Of a stretch of 64,000 bases of DNA, positions 1 to 8,149 are shown one piece after another. Position numbers and translations under genes: made by a program. Each line of letters opens with the position of its first letter. Positions within the stretch are counted from its first letter, which is position 1. The stretch is from Paraburkholderia humisilvae (GTDB lineage: Bacteria; Pseudomonadota; Gammaproteobacteria; Burkholderiales; Burkholderiaceae), in contig NZ_CADIKH010000006.1 in the NCBI RefSeq assembly GCF_902859855.1, positions 1 to 64,000 of the forward strand, in the 5' to 3' direction. The notes beneath the pieces are model-generated. The model was given only the letters and a program-made list of their open reading frames with translations. It made no database searches and was not told the origin of the DNA.

Positions 1-56
1 CGACTCCACGCCGATGATAGTGCGGATCCCCGTGTGAAAGTAGGTAATCGTCAGGC
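1..56 (+). rRNA. rrf: 5S ribosomal RNA, 3' end (partial)
   Basis: The first bases match the 3' half of betaproteobacterial 5S rRNA: the stretch CGCCGATGATAGTGCGGAT followed by GTGTGAAAGTAGGTAATCGTCAGGC, the last part being the strand that closes helix I. The 5' half lies outside the window, so a ribosomal RNA operon should precede it on the same strand. The 3' boundary is set by the expected helix I pairing and may be off by one or two bases. Confidence 0.9.
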
Positions 57-75
57 TCCCCTTTCCAGACGCCCC

Positions 76-108
76 AACCCCGCCCTCCCAGGCGGGGTTC
101 GTGCGTTT
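76..108 (+). terminator. Terminator of the rRNA operon
   Basis: AACCCCGCC (76-84) pairs perfectly with GGCGGGGTT (91-99) across a six-base loop, about 20 bases after the end of 5S rRNA. A short T run (106-108) follows after CGTGCG, so it is an imperfect but well-placed intrinsic terminator. Confidence 0.8.
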
Positions 109-348
109 ACGCCTACACAATCTGCCCGGTCTACGCAGCCCAATTCCAGCCAGCCAGCACTACCGGCAGTGCCCCCAGTCATTCTGGGCGGCGCATGCGT
201 CTGCAGAACCTCCGATACACCAAGCGCCCCATCCTCACCTCTATGCATTTGGTATTGCCAAATTAATTTGGATTCCAAACGTTGACAGGATTCATCTCGA
301 AAAACAAACTGCTGTGCGAGTCGCTGTTGATCAACAACTGAGGATCGC

Positions 349-900
349 ATGAATCAAAAGCTAGCCATCGCTGTAGTCAGCGGAGCATTCATCGCTCTGG
401 CGCCGTTTAGCCCACAGGCGGCACAGCCTGCCGCATCGGTTGCGTCGAGCGCAACCATCGCGGGAGTCAGTGTGCTTCAGGCAGAAGGCATCGTGCAGGC
501 GGTGGATCGCATCGCGCACACCGTCACCGTGAAGGATGCGGCGAGTGGCCAGGCAACCTTCAACGTCAGCCCGGATTCGACGAAGTTGTCGGAACTCAAA
601 GCAGGGGACAAGGTACGCGTGCGGATGGTTCGGGATGTGGTGATTACGTTGTCACCGCGTGGGGCGTCGAACGCGAATGGCCAGATCGTCGCAAATGCGG
701 ACCCGGTGAGTCAGAACAACGTCGCAGCCGAACTCGTCACGATCGATCAGAAGACCGGTGTGCTCGCACTGCGTGGCCCGAAAGGCGCGATGTTCCACAT
801 TCAGGCAAACAGCACCGCACAGCTCGCTCATCTGTCACCGGGGATGCATGTCGAAGTCGCCTACGCGCCGACTGCGACTGTGTCCGTTTCAGCGCCGTAG
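349..900 (+). CDS. Exported protein of unknown function, 183 aa
   Basis: The protein starts with a typical Sec signal peptide (residues 1-24, ending in a PQAAQ-type cleavage region), so it is periplasmic or surface located. The mature part holds two similar beta-rich segments: residues 43-85 (EGIVQAVDR, VTVKD, LKAGDKVRVR) and 122-175 (AAELVTIDQ, VLALRGPKG, LSPGMHVEVAYAP). That pattern recalls small OB-fold or DUF5666-type periplasmic proteins, but I cannot name the family. A GAGGA ribosome site lies just ahead of the ATG. It is monocistronic and ends in a hairpin shared with the converging gene. No cysteines or lipobox. Confidence 0.75.
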   Translation: MNQKLAIAVVSGAFIALAPFSPQAAQPAASVASSATIAGVSVLQAEGIVQAVDRIAHTVTVKDAASGQATFNVSPDSTKLSELKAGDKVRVRMVRDVVITLSPRGASNANGQIVANADPVSQNNVAAELVTIDQKTGVLALRGPKGAMFHIQANSTAQLAHLSPGMHVEVAYAPTATVSVSAP

Positions 901-909
901 TCATTCAAG

Positions 910-943
910 GCGGCGATCGAACCCGGTAGCGGGCGATCGCCGC
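910..943. terminator. Bidirectional terminator hairpin
   Basis: GCGGCGATCG (910-919) pairs perfectly with CGATCGCCGC (934-943); the loop contains a further CCCG/CGGG pairing. It sits between two converging genes (ends at 900 and 959), as expected of a shared terminator, though there is no T run. Confidence 0.65.
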
Positions 944-958
944 ACAGTACACACGCTC

Positions 959-2119
959 TCAAAGGCCTGCGCTTACCAACCTCAACCGCGTAATTTCAGA
1001 AGGTGCGCCAAGCCGTTTGGGTGGTCCCCAGTAACCGGTGCCGCGGCTGGTATAGACCCAAAGTCCATTCAGTCTTGCGAGTCCGGCGGTGAACGGCTGC
1101 TGCAAGCGGACAAAGAAGTTCCACGGGAAAAACTGTCCGCCGTGCGTATGGCCGGACAACTGCAGTGTGAATCCAGCGTCTGCGGCCGCTTCCGCAGTAC
1201 GCGGCTGATGCGCAAGCAGCACCTTGATCAGCACATCGCCGGGTGCCCCTCGTAGCGCGGCTGCCGGGTCACTGTGATGGGCGGGATCGTAGTGGCCCGC
1301 TGAATAGTCGGTCACACCTGCAATCACCGCTTGCGCGCCGTTGTGTTCCACAACCACATGCTCATTGAGCAGCACGCGCAACCCGAGCCGTTCGAATTCT
1401 GCGATCCACGCATCGGCGCCCGAATAGTATTCGTGGTTGCCGGTAACGAGATATGCACCATGTCTCGCACTGAGTCTCGATAACGGTTGCGTATGGGCGG
1501 ACAGTTGCGCGACCGATCCGTCGACCACATCGCCCGTCACCGCGATCAGATCCGGCTTGAGCCGGTTCACCGCTTCGACGATTGCATCGACATAGTGGCG
1601 CTTGATGGTCGGCCCGACGTGGATGTCACTGATCTGTACGATCGTGAAGCCTTCGAGCGCACGCGGCAAGTCGTCAATTGGCACATTGATGGTGACGACC
1701 CGCGCGCGACGTCGCGCATTGATGAAGCCGACGGTCGTGGAAATCAGTGCAAGAATCGGGACCGCGGCCGCGCTATTGGGCCGCCATTGCGCGATCGACA
1801 CCGTGTGCGGCCACAGCGCGTCTATCGTCAACAGCGACGCGAGCACGACGTCGCGTGCAAATGTCAGCACCAGCAGCGATGAAAAAAAGCCCATCGCCAT
1901 CAGGCCGATCCACGCGAACCGGTCACCGACCGACTGCCGCTCGAAGCGACGTGCCAGCATGCCGGCTGGAATCAGCAGACACGACAGCACGAGCCACAGC
2001 ACACACAGCCCTCGTCCGGTCGAACCGATCGGCAAATCGGGAATGATCCGGAAACCTACGTACAGGTGAAACAGGACCCCGATCGAGACAAGGCGAACGA
2101 AGAAAGAAGATAGGCGCAT
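959..2119 (-). CDS. Membrane-anchored metallophosphoesterase
   Basis: About 386 aa. Three or four hydrophobic segments in the first 140 residues are followed by a calcineurin-like phosphoesterase domain carrying the metal-binding signatures QISDIHVG, TGDVVDG, TGNHEYYSG and SGHTHGGQ. The family (YkuE/YaeI-like) includes UDP-2,3-diacylglucosamine and other phosphodiester hydrolases; the substrate here is unknown. The catalytic domain should lie on one face of the inner membrane. An upstream ATG at 2203 is in frame, but MRLSSFFVRL at 2119 is chosen because the added N-terminus is polar and cysteine-rich and unlike a membrane anchor. No strong ribosome site marks either start. Confidence 0.85.
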   Translation of the reverse strand: MRLSSFFVRLVSIGVLFHLYVGFRIIPDLPIGSTGRGLCVLWLVLSCLLIPAGMLARRFERQSVGDRFAWIGLMAMGFFSSLLVLTFARDVVLASLLTIDALWPHTVSIAQWRPNSAAAVPILALISTTVGFINARRRARVVTINVPIDDLPRALEGFTIVQISDIHVGPTIKRHYVDAIVEAVNRLKPDLIAVTGDVVDGSVAQLSAHTQPLSRLSARHGAYLVTGNHEYYSGADAWIAEFERLGLRVLLNEHVVVEHNGAQAVIAGVTDYSAGHYDPAHHSDPAAALRGAPGDVLIKVLLAHQPRTAEAAADAGFTLQLSGHTHGGQFFPWNFFVRLQQPFTAGLARLNGLWVYTSRGTGYWGPPKRLGAPSEITRLRLVSAGL

Positions 2120-2453
2120 AAGAGAGATAGCGTGACGCGATGGAGTCGAAAGCGACTGGCATGCTGACGAACAATCGCGTATGCAGGATCGCCGGCCAGT
2201 CATTCTACCGGCAGATTTGACGGCGCGTTGGAGGGGGCGTGAGACCGCGCGGGTTCTCTTCAGCGTGGCATCGCAGTGCGTCGCGTGCGCTTGCTGAAGC
2301 CTCAGAGTGTTCTTATTAAACGAATATTGAATTAACTATCCGAACTATTCTGAAAGCGGCGGCCCTTATGTCGCAACGTGCGAGAGGTTCAGCAGGTCTC
2401 GCACCGTGAGACGGGCCGTCTATCGTCGACAGAGCGTGCGATGGGAGGCGATG
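2120..2453. other. Intergenic region between divergent genes
   Basis: This 334-base gap must hold the promoters of the metallophosphoesterase (leftward) and the small membrane protein (rightward). An AT-rich patch at 2311-2350 stands out and is the likely promoter area for the rightward gene, but no convincing -35/-10 pair with normal spacing was found. No gene is visible. Confidence 0.5.
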
Positions 2454-2768
2454 ATGAAAGCGATCAGGTTGTCGCACCGCGAACATCACATCGGTCGCGA
2501 AGCGAATCACGTCATGCTTGCGCTGGTGATGTTGTCGCTCATTGCGGTCGGTGTGTACTGGGGCGTCCGGGGCATCGAGTTTTCGCAACTTGGCAAAGCC
2601 GCGTTGTTTTATACGGTGATGGTTTTTGTCACCCTCGGCGTTGCGGGACTATGTGGAGTCGTCGCAGCGTGGCTGCGATCGAATGGCGACGACGTGCAGG
2701 AGGGATTTTGTTTTGTCGGCGCGGTGCTTGGCGCAATCATCTTCTATATCGCACTGTTCACGACATGA
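2454..2768 (+). CDS. Small membrane protein, unknown function
   Basis: 104 aa with three predicted transmembrane helices: about residues 20-38 (VMLALVMLSLIAVGVYWGV), 48-70 (ALFYTVMVFVTLGVAGLCGVVAA) and 84-102 (GFCFVGAVLGAIIFYIALF). The start at 2454 lies five bases after GGGAGG (2443-2448); an ATG three bases earlier (2451) and a longer in-frame start at 2406 are less well spaced. The N-terminal 18 residues are rich in His and Arg. No domain is recognised and the gene stands alone, so function is unknown. Confidence 0.65.
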   Translation: MKAIRLSHREHHIGREANHVMLALVMLSLIAVGVYWGVRGIEFSQLGKAALFYTVMVFVTLGVAGLCGVVAAWLRSNGDDVQEGFCFVGAVLGAIIFYIALFTT

Positions 2769-3010
2769 AGCACTCGGTGTAGCGAAAGCCGGTGCCGCTT
2801 TTTCTGACGAAACCGAGCTGCGGGTTTAGCTTAAACATGCGAGCACGGTCCGTGCCGCGGCACAAACTTCCGTTGATCCCGCCGCGGCGCGGACGACGAG
2901 TGTCCGAATCTCGCACGCATCCGCGCGCCATCGGCGAACTCGATTCCTGCGCGGGTCCATACTGCACAGCTGCTCGACACTTTCAGCGCTGCGTCTGCAG
3001 CTTTCCTGAT

Positions 3011-3625
3011 ATGCACGATTTGTTTGACGATTTGCCCACGCCGGATGTCGCGTGGTTTCCCGATTGGCTGTCGCCGGCAAGCGCCGCATCGATGCTGACC
3101 CGCATTATCGAAGAAGTCGCGTGGCGGCAGGACACGATGGGTACGCCGGCCGGCCGCGTGCCGCTGCCGCGCCTGACGGCATGGCAGGGCGAGCCTGATG
3201 CCGTGTACATCTATTCAGGTATCCGCAACGTCCCCGACGCATGGACTTCAGCGGTCGCTGAGCTCAAGGCTGCGGCGGAAGCGACTTCTGGCGCGCGCTT
3301 CAATAGCGTGCTGCTGAACCGCTATCGTAGCGGCGCGGACAGCATGGGCTGGCATGCGGACCACGAACCCGAACTGGGCGATGAGCCGGTGATTGCATCG
3401 GTGAGCCTTGGTGCAACACGAACGTTCGACATGCGCCATAACCGCACGGGCGCCGCGCAGTCGTTCCAGCTGAGCAGCGGCAGTCTGCTCGTGATGCGCG
3501 GCAGCACTCAGGCGGAGTGGAGGCATCGTGTGCCCAAGGAGCCGCGGGTTCAGGGTGAGCGGATCAATCTGACGTTCAGATACGTCATTCCGCAGGATGC
3601 GTCGGTTCTTCGGCAACCGATATAA
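3011..3625 (+). CDS. alkB: AlkB-family 2-oxoglutarate/Fe(II) dioxygenase
   Basis: 204 aa. DNA/RNA repair dioxygenases of this family remove alkyl groups such as 1-methyladenine and 3-methylcytosine by oxidation. The iron ligands His115, Asp117 (GWHADHEPELG) and His172 (EWRHRVPK) are present, as is the 2-oxoglutarate-binding Arg pair in RINLTFRY (Arg184, Arg190). The overall layout (Y-S-G at 68-70, NSVLLNRYRSG, SLGATRTF) matches the short ABH2/AlkB2-like group seen in Burkholderia and Pseudomonas. The frame is open from 2792, but the extra N-terminus is not AlkB-like, so the ATG at 3011 is used. No ada-type regulator is adjacent. Confidence 0.9.
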   Translation: MHDLFDDLPTPDVAWFPDWLSPASAASMLTRIIEEVAWRQDTMGTPAGRVPLPRLTAWQGEPDAVYIYSGIRNVPDAWTSAVAELKAAAEATSGARFNSVLLNRYRSGADSMGWHADHEPELGDEPVIASVSLGATRTFDMRHNRTGAAQSFQLSSGSLLVMRGSTQAEWRHRVPKEPRVQGERINLTFRYVIPQDASVLRQPI

Positions 3626-3816
3626 ATTAGAAAAATATAAAATTTATGCGCACAAACCCGTGCGGAATTTTGAGCCGGTTTGGGGCTGTCAGTTTGGGGC
3701 AACTTTTGCGACGCAATGAGATTCGCCCTATGCCATTTGGCCATGCTATGATGTAATAACTTTGTGTTTACTTTCCCTTTCGATCCCCGTAGCATTTCCA
3801 ACCTGAAGGCAACGCC

Positions 3817-4065
3817 ATGAAAACCACAATTCGCAGGATGGGTAACTCGCATGGCGTGCTCATTCCGAAACCTATTTTGGCCCAGCTGGGACTGGAGGAC
3901 GAGGTGGAAATGCAAATCGAAGGAAACACGCTGGTGCTGCGCCGGCCGCAGAAGAAGGCACGCGAGGGCTGGGCCGAAGCGAGCCAGTCGATCGCGGCAG
4001 TTGGGGACGATCGCCTCGTGATGGGTGAGTTTCCGAACGCGGACGACGTGGAGTTCATATGGTAG
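3817..4065 (+). CDS. mazE: MazE-like antitoxin (AbrB/SpoVT fold)
   Basis: 82 aa. The first 45 residues form a swapped-hairpin AbrB DNA-binding domain (IRRMGNSHGVLIPKPILAQLGL, then a glutamate-rich strand EVEMQIEG), which in MazE binds operator DNA and represses the operon. The acidic tail (GDDRLVMGEFPNADDVEFIW) is the kind of flexible C-terminus that wraps around and blocks the toxin. A GAAGG ribosome site precedes the ATG by about seven bases. It overlaps the next gene by seven bases, implying translational coupling. Expected to be autoregulated together with its toxin. Confidence 0.9.
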   Translation: MKTTIRRMGNSHGVLIPKPILAQLGLEDEVEMQIEGNTLVLRRPQKKAREGWAEASQSIAAVGDDRLVMGEFPNADDVEFIW

Positions 4066-4379
4066 AGCGCGGCGAGGTCTGGCTAGTTGCGCTGGATCCG
4101 ACCGTCGGCAGCGAGATTCAGAAAACGCGGCCCTGCGTGGTCGTGTCCCCACCCGAGTTGAACGAATACCTGAACACCGTGATCGTCGCTCCGATGACCA
4201 CCGGCAGTCGGTCCGCGCCGTTCCGCGTGGGGCTGACGTTTGCCCGCAAACGTGGACTGATTCTGCTCGATCAGATTCGCACCGTCGATAAGGAGCGCCT
4301 GGTTAGACGGGTGGGGTCCATTTCGGGGCAGGCGCTAGCGTCGACGCTATCTACCTTGCAGGAAATCTTCGTCGACTAG
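4059..4379 (+). CDS. mazF: MazF/PemK-type mRNA interferase toxin
   Basis: 106 aa. Starts with RGEVWLVALDPTVGSEIQKTRPCVVVSP, the conserved MazF/PemK/Kid strand-loop-strand with the catalytic Arg in KTRP, followed by the second core motif VIVAPMTT and the late GLILLDQIRTVDKERL block. Family members are ribosome-independent endoribonucleases cutting mRNA at short sequences; the recognition sequence cannot be read from the protein. It appears full length and intact. Its start overlaps mazE, so toxin is only made where antitoxin is translated. It converges on mdcH, and the pair could be a plasmid-type stabilisation module now in the chromosome. Confidence 0.92.
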   Translation: MVERGEVWLVALDPTVGSEIQKTRPCVVVSPPELNEYLNTVIVAPMTTGSRSAPFRVGLTFARKRGLILLDQIRTVDKERLVRRVGSISGQALASTLSTLQEIFVD

Positions 4380-4433
4380 CGAGGCGGGCGATGCACATCG
4401 GGCCGTAGCACGGTGGCATTGCATCGGCGGGTG

Positions 4434-5375
4434 TTACTTGCCACCGGTATCGAGACGCCGCCTGACAGTCGCAACCAGCCGGTCAAACGCCATTGCGTTA
4501 GCGGGAAGGGCGACCGTGTCGGGAAACTGCTCGTGCGCGATGTCGGTCAACACCTGGCCCGGCGGCGCCTCCAGTAATACGCGCGCGCCCATTTCGACCA
4601 TCACCGTCAGCGCATCGAACCAGCGGACCGTGTGGCACATATTGGTCACGAGGTCGTCGCGAATCGCATCGGCTGTGTGCAAAGGTCGGCCGCCGCGATT
4701 GCCGATGTACAGACTCTGGGGCGCGTAAAACGGTATGTCGCGCGCGTAGGCCGCGAGTTCATCGGCTGCCGGCGCAAGCAGTTCGCAATGCGACGGCACG
4801 CTGACGGCTAAGCGCGTTGCTTTGCGCGCGCCGGCGGCAAGCGCGGTTCCGATAAACGCGTCAAGCGCATCCGTCGCACCCGCCACGACGATTTGCCGCG
4901 GTGCATTGACGTTGCCAACGAACACGCGTGGACGCCCGTCGAGTGCATCCTGTGCGGCGAGTGTTTCGACCTGGTGCTCGGTGAGTCCAGCAATGGCGGC
5001 GAGTCCATAGCCGGAAGGGTAGGCGGCTTCCATCAGTTCGGCCCGCTTGCGAACCAACCGGACTGCATCGGCGAACTGGAGCGCTCCGCAACTGACCGCG
5101 GCCGGGTAAGCGCCGACCGATAGCCCCGCGCTGACGTCAGGCGCTAACCGTTCCGTGGCCAGCGCACGCGTGATCGCGACCGCCGCGACGACCATACCGA
5201 TCTGCACGGCGACCGTAGATTCGAGTGCGGCGTGCGTGTCTAGCGTCATCACGTCGAAACCGAGCACGTCGGAAGCTTCACTCAGCGTTGCCGCAGTCGC
5301 AGGATGCTCGGGAAGGCGATGAAGAAATCCGTCGGTTTGCGCACCCTGTCCAGGGAAGAGGAAGGCGAGCGTCAT
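4434..5375 (-). CDS. mdcH: Malonate decarboxylase, epsilon subunit (malonyl-CoA:ACP transacylase)
   Basis: 313 aa. An FabD-type malonyl transferase which charges the decarboxylase acyl carrier protein with malonyl or acetyl groups from CoA. N-terminal LAFLFPGQGAQTDGF is the family signature; GLSVGAYPAAV carries the catalytic serine (GLSVG) and VPSHCELL the catalytic histidine. It is the last gene of the mdc operon and its ATG overlaps the mdcG stop by four bases (ATGA), so the two are translationally coupled. Normal length for the family. No terminator hairpin is obvious between its end and the converging mazF. Confidence 0.95.
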   Translation of the reverse strand: MTLAFLFPGQGAQTDGFLHRLPEHPATAATLSEASDVLGFDVMTLDTHAALESTVAVQIGMVVAAVAITRALATERLAPDVSAGLSVGAYPAAVSCGALQFADAVRLVRKRAELMEAAYPSGYGLAAIAGLTEHQVETLAAQDALDGRPRVFVGNVNAPRQIVVAGATDALDAFIGTALAAGARKATRLAVSVPSHCELLAPAADELAAYARDIPFYAPQSLYIGNRGGRPLHTADAIRDDLVTNMCHTVRWFDALTVMVEMGARVLLEAPPGQVLTDIAHEQFPDTVALPANAMAFDRLVATVRRRLDTGGK

Positions 5376-6130
5376 CGTTCCGCGCCTGTCACGGCTGTAT
5401 CGGGGCGAGCCGTCGCACCACTTGACCTATCGGCGGCCTTGACCCACGGATCGTCGACGAGCGACGCCCCATCGGCCGCACGCGCCATCACGTGCGGCTT
5501 GCCGGCAGCGAGTTCGGCTAACGCGACGCCGCCGGCCGGCGTTTCGAGTTGCGCATCGACGCGGATTCCGGCGCGCTGCGCGTGCGCAAGCAGTTCGGCG
5601 AGCAACCGTTCCACCGCCGTGTGATGCAGCTTGTCGGGTGTACGGATCAGCAGATCGAGATCGCTCGTTGCGGTGGCAGTGGATCTTCCCGTCGCCAGTT
5701 CGAAGCCGACACTCCCTGCCGGACCCCAGACGAACTGGGCAAGGCACCCAGGCGCCCGGCGTAGCGCGGCGAGTGCGGAAAACGCGGGAAGCTGCTCACG
5801 CCCGGGCAGGGGCGCGTGCGTGAGGAGCGCCTCTGGCGCTAGCGCGAACTCGACGTCCTCGTGTTCTACCCACGTGCCATAACGCTGTGCGCGCTTTGCG
5901 CCGCGAATACCGATCGCGACGAAGCCGCTAGCGGCCTGTGCGCGCCGCACGACCGCAAACGGCGCGTACAGAAACGCATCGCGAACCCACACGGGCTCGC
6001 CATCGAATTTCGGCAAGCGACTCAGCCGCACCACATCATGCGGCCGCCAGCCTGCCTCACCGCCATCGCGGCCGCCGGCCGCCTTCATCGCAGCAGACGA
6101 CGTCAACGGCGGCAGCGCGCACATCCGCAT
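5372..6130 (-). CDS. mdcG: Malonate decarboxylase holo-ACP synthase (phosphoribosyl-dephospho-CoA transferase)
   Basis: About 252 aa. Transfers the 2'-(5''-phosphoribosyl)-3'-dephospho-CoA prosthetic group onto the serine of MdcC. Recognisable blocks are RPHDVVRLS near the start, AFAVVRRAQ-type segment, then TATSDLDLLIRTP, a nucleotidyltransferase-like S-D-L-D-L metal-binding motif. The ATG at 6130 shares one base with the mdcE stop (TAATG), strongly suggesting coupled translation; the frame stays open to 6145 but that would add five residues without benefit. Overlaps mdcH by four bases downstream. Confidence 0.92.
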   Translation of the reverse strand: MRMCALPPLTSSAAMKAAGGRDGGEAGWRPHDVVRLSRLPKFDGEPVWVRDAFLYAPFAVVRRAQAASGFVAIGIRGAKRAQRYGTWVEHEDVEFALAPEALLTHAPLPGREQLPAFSALAALRRAPGCLAQFVWGPAGSVGFELATGRSTATATSDLDLLIRTPDKLHHTAVERLLAELLAHAQRAGIRVDAQLETPAGGVALAELAAGKPHVMARAADGASLVDDPWVKAADRSSGATARPDTAVTGAER

Positions 6131-6954
6131 TACGCCGCATCCCATTGCTGCGCGAGCCGCCGGCGCACGTCGATCGACGCGGCGCGGGTCTTGCGCGCGG
6201 CCTCCGACTCGAGCCGATGCGACAGCCCGCGCGACTTGTCCGCGCGCGCATCGCGCGCCGCGTCGGCGAGCAGGCCGCGTACGCGTGCGATGTCGGGGCC
6301 GCCTGGCGTATCGGCGTCGATGCCGTCGATCAGCGTATCGAGCAGGCCGAGCTTCGCGAACGACGCCATCGTGTACGACATCGGCACGATCGTTTCGCCG
6401 AGTGCATCAAGCTCTTCGACGGTACGGCGCGTCACGCGCGCGGCGGCTTCCTTGCCCATCGCGTGGACTAGCGTCCCGGGTGCATCGAGCGCGAGAATCC
6501 GGTTCGCCTGGTAGCCGTGCGCGAGAAAGGCGCCCGACATCGCGGGACCGACGATCAGCGCGACCACCGGGTGACCGGCGTCGCGCGCCGACGCATATGC
6601 GTCGACCGCGGCCGCGCACGCGAGATGGACGCCCAGCATCTCTTCTCGATAGCCATACGCCTGGCTTTTCACATCGACAATCGCGATGATCGGACGCTTC
6701 TTTGTGGCGCTCGCATCCTGAGCGATCACGTCGCGCACCGCGCGCGCGAGCAGCCAGCCCTGCTCGAGGCCAACCACGTTGTCGGTTGCGCGTGGAAAGC
6801 GGCTGCCGGGGGCCGGCACGACCGCGATGAAGCGCGCGGTCTCGTCGCCGAGCGGCGCGTCTGCGCTCCAGACCGGCGCTTTCGTGGTCGGCTCGCCGGC
6901 GAATGCGCGGAACCAGCGTGCACCGCGTGTCAGTTGAGTATCGGTCACGGTCAC
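6130..6954 (-). CDS. mdcE: Malonate decarboxylase, gamma subunit
   Basis: 274 aa. Together with MdcD it forms the malonyl-S-ACP decarboxylase, a carboxyltransferase-like crotonase-fold pair. The protein opens with RGARWFRAFAGE and holds VVPAPGSRFPRA, IAIVDVKSQAYGYREE and the glycine-rich VALIVGPAMSGAFLAHG oxyanion-hole region expected for the gamma subunit. It overlaps mdcD by four bases upstream and mdcG by one base downstream. Length agrees with family members. Confidence 0.95.
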   Translation of the reverse strand: MTVTDTQLTRGARWFRAFAGEPTTKAPVWSADAPLGDETARFIAVVPAPGSRFPRATDNVVGLEQGWLLARAVRDVIAQDASATKKRPIIAIVDVKSQAYGYREEMLGVHLACAAAVDAYASARDAGHPVVALIVGPAMSGAFLAHGYQANRILALDAPGTLVHAMGKEAAARVTRRTVEELDALGETIVPMSYTMASFAKLGLLDTLIDGIDADTPGGPDIARVRGLLADAARDARADKSRGLSHRLESEAARKTRAASIDVRRRLAQQWDAA

Positions 6955-7838
6955 TCCTTGCGCGCCGAATTTGACGCATTGGCTGGCGCGTCGGCATGAA
7001 ACACCGTGCGCATCGTTTCGGGGGTTACGCTTTGCGGGTCGATTGCGGCGAGTCGTGCGAGGTAGGGGTCGACCTGAGCGCTGCGATGCGCGGCGGGGAG
7101 TCCGCGCGCAAACGCCTGAACGACGGCGGCGCGCACCGCCTGCGTGTCGTCTTCGACGAGGCTGTCCGCCAGCCCCGTCGCCGCGCGCTGCGCCCCGCCG
7201 ATCAGTTGCCAGATGCGGCGGCGGTCGCTCGAGTCGAGTTCGTCGATGCCCGCTTCCTGTTCAATCACTTCGGGCCCGTTCATGCCGAGCCGTCCCTGCT
7301 TCGTGACGACCAGGTGTGAGCACAGCGCAGCGGAGAGCGACATGCCGCCGAAGCAGCCGACCATGCCGCTGATCACGCCGACCACCGGCACGTACCGGCG
7401 CAGGGCGACGATTGCCGCCTGCATCTCGGCGATCACCGCGAGTCCGAGGTTCGCTTCCTGCAGTCGCACGCCGCCGGTTTCGAACAGCACAACCGGGCGC
7501 ACCGGGCGGCCGTTTTCGCAATCGCGCAACGCGAGCTCGAGCGCCGCGGCGATCTTGCTGCCCGACACCTCGCCGATGCTACCGCCCTGAAACGCCGGTT
7601 CAATCGCGGCCACCACCGCGGGCTCGCCGTCGATCGTGCCGCGTGCAATGACGACGCCGTCGTCGGCCTGGCAGACGATGCCTTGCAGCGGCAACCACGG
7701 CGATTCGATCCGGTCGAACGGGCCGAGCAACTCGCGAAACGTGCCGGGGTCGAGCAGGGCGCGGGCACGCTCGCGCGCCGGCAATTCGATAAAGCTGTCC
7801 GCCAGAACCGGCGCAGCCTGAACCGCGACGGTGCTCAT
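6951..7838 (-). CDS. mdcD: Malonate decarboxylase, beta subunit
   Basis: 295 aa. Catalytic partner of MdcE in decarboxylation of malonyl-ACP to acetyl-ACP. Family blocks include SFIELPARERARALLDPGTFRELL at the N-terminus, VVIARGTIDGEPAVVAAIEPAFQGGSIGEVSG, VVLFETGGVRLQEAN and VVGVISGMVGCFGGMS. The frame is open far upstream (to 8228), but that extension is only the shadow of mdcC; the ATG at 7838 overlaps the mdcC stop by four bases and gives the proper N-terminus. The stop overlaps mdcE by four bases. Confidence 0.95.
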   Translation of the reverse strand: MSTVAVQAAPVLADSFIELPARERARALLDPGTFRELLGPFDRIESPWLPLQGIVCQADDGVVIARGTIDGEPAVVAAIEPAFQGGSIGEVSGSKIAAALELALRDCENGRPVRPVVLFETGGVRLQEANLGLAVIAEMQAAIVALRRYVPVVGVISGMVGCFGGMSLSAALCSHLVVTKQGRLGMNGPEVIEQEAGIDELDSSDRRRIWQLIGGAQRAATGLADSLVEDDTQAVRAAVVQAFARGLPAAHRSAQVDPYLARLAAIDPQSVTPETMRTVFHADAPANASNSARKE

Positions 7839-8149
7839 GCCTGATCTCCCGGTGTGTGGGTGTCGATCGCCTCGATGGCTTCCGCGAGGCGCAATGCCAC
7901 CACACCCGGCGTTGCGCCGAAATCGTTGATCTCGATGTGCGCCGCGCCGTCGTAGCGCTGGAAGAAGCGGTCGAGCACGCTTTTCCAGATATGGCCATAG
8001 CCATCCACACTGGTGCGCACATCGACGGTCGCTGTCATCGACGCGGCGGGCGACAGCAGCACCTCGAGGTCGCCGGAGCCGACCACGCCGACATGTGTGC
8101 GATTCGTGAAGGCGCGTTGCGCCGGATACTCGAACGTCAGGTGTTCCAT
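7835..8149 (-). CDS. mdcC: Malonate decarboxylase acyl carrier protein (delta subunit)
   Basis: 104 aa. Carries the covalently bound phosphoribosyl-dephospho-CoA on which malonyl and acetyl groups ride between the subunits. The attachment serine is Ser25 in VVGSGDLEVLL, the same position as in the characterised Klebsiella protein. The rest (TSVDGYGHIWKSVLDRFF, HIEINDFGATPGVV) is typical. It overlaps mdcB by 13 bases and mdcD by four, within a fully coupled operon. Confidence 0.95.
   Translation of the reverse strand: MEHLTFEYPAQRAFTNRTHVGVVGSGDLEVLLSPAASMTATVDVRTSVDGYGHIWKSVLDRFFQRYDGAAHIEINDFGATPGVVALRLAEAIEAIDTHTPGDQA

Noticed and set aside
3622..3647. AT-only inverted repeat ATAAATT/AATTTAT after alkB
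   Set aside because: Seven AT pairs with a 12-base loop is too weak for a terminator, and it overlaps the stop codon; probably chance in an AT-rich patch.
3747..3752. TATGAT as -10 element of mazEF
   Set aside because: No acceptable -35 hexamer at 16 to 18 bases; not enough to call a promoter.
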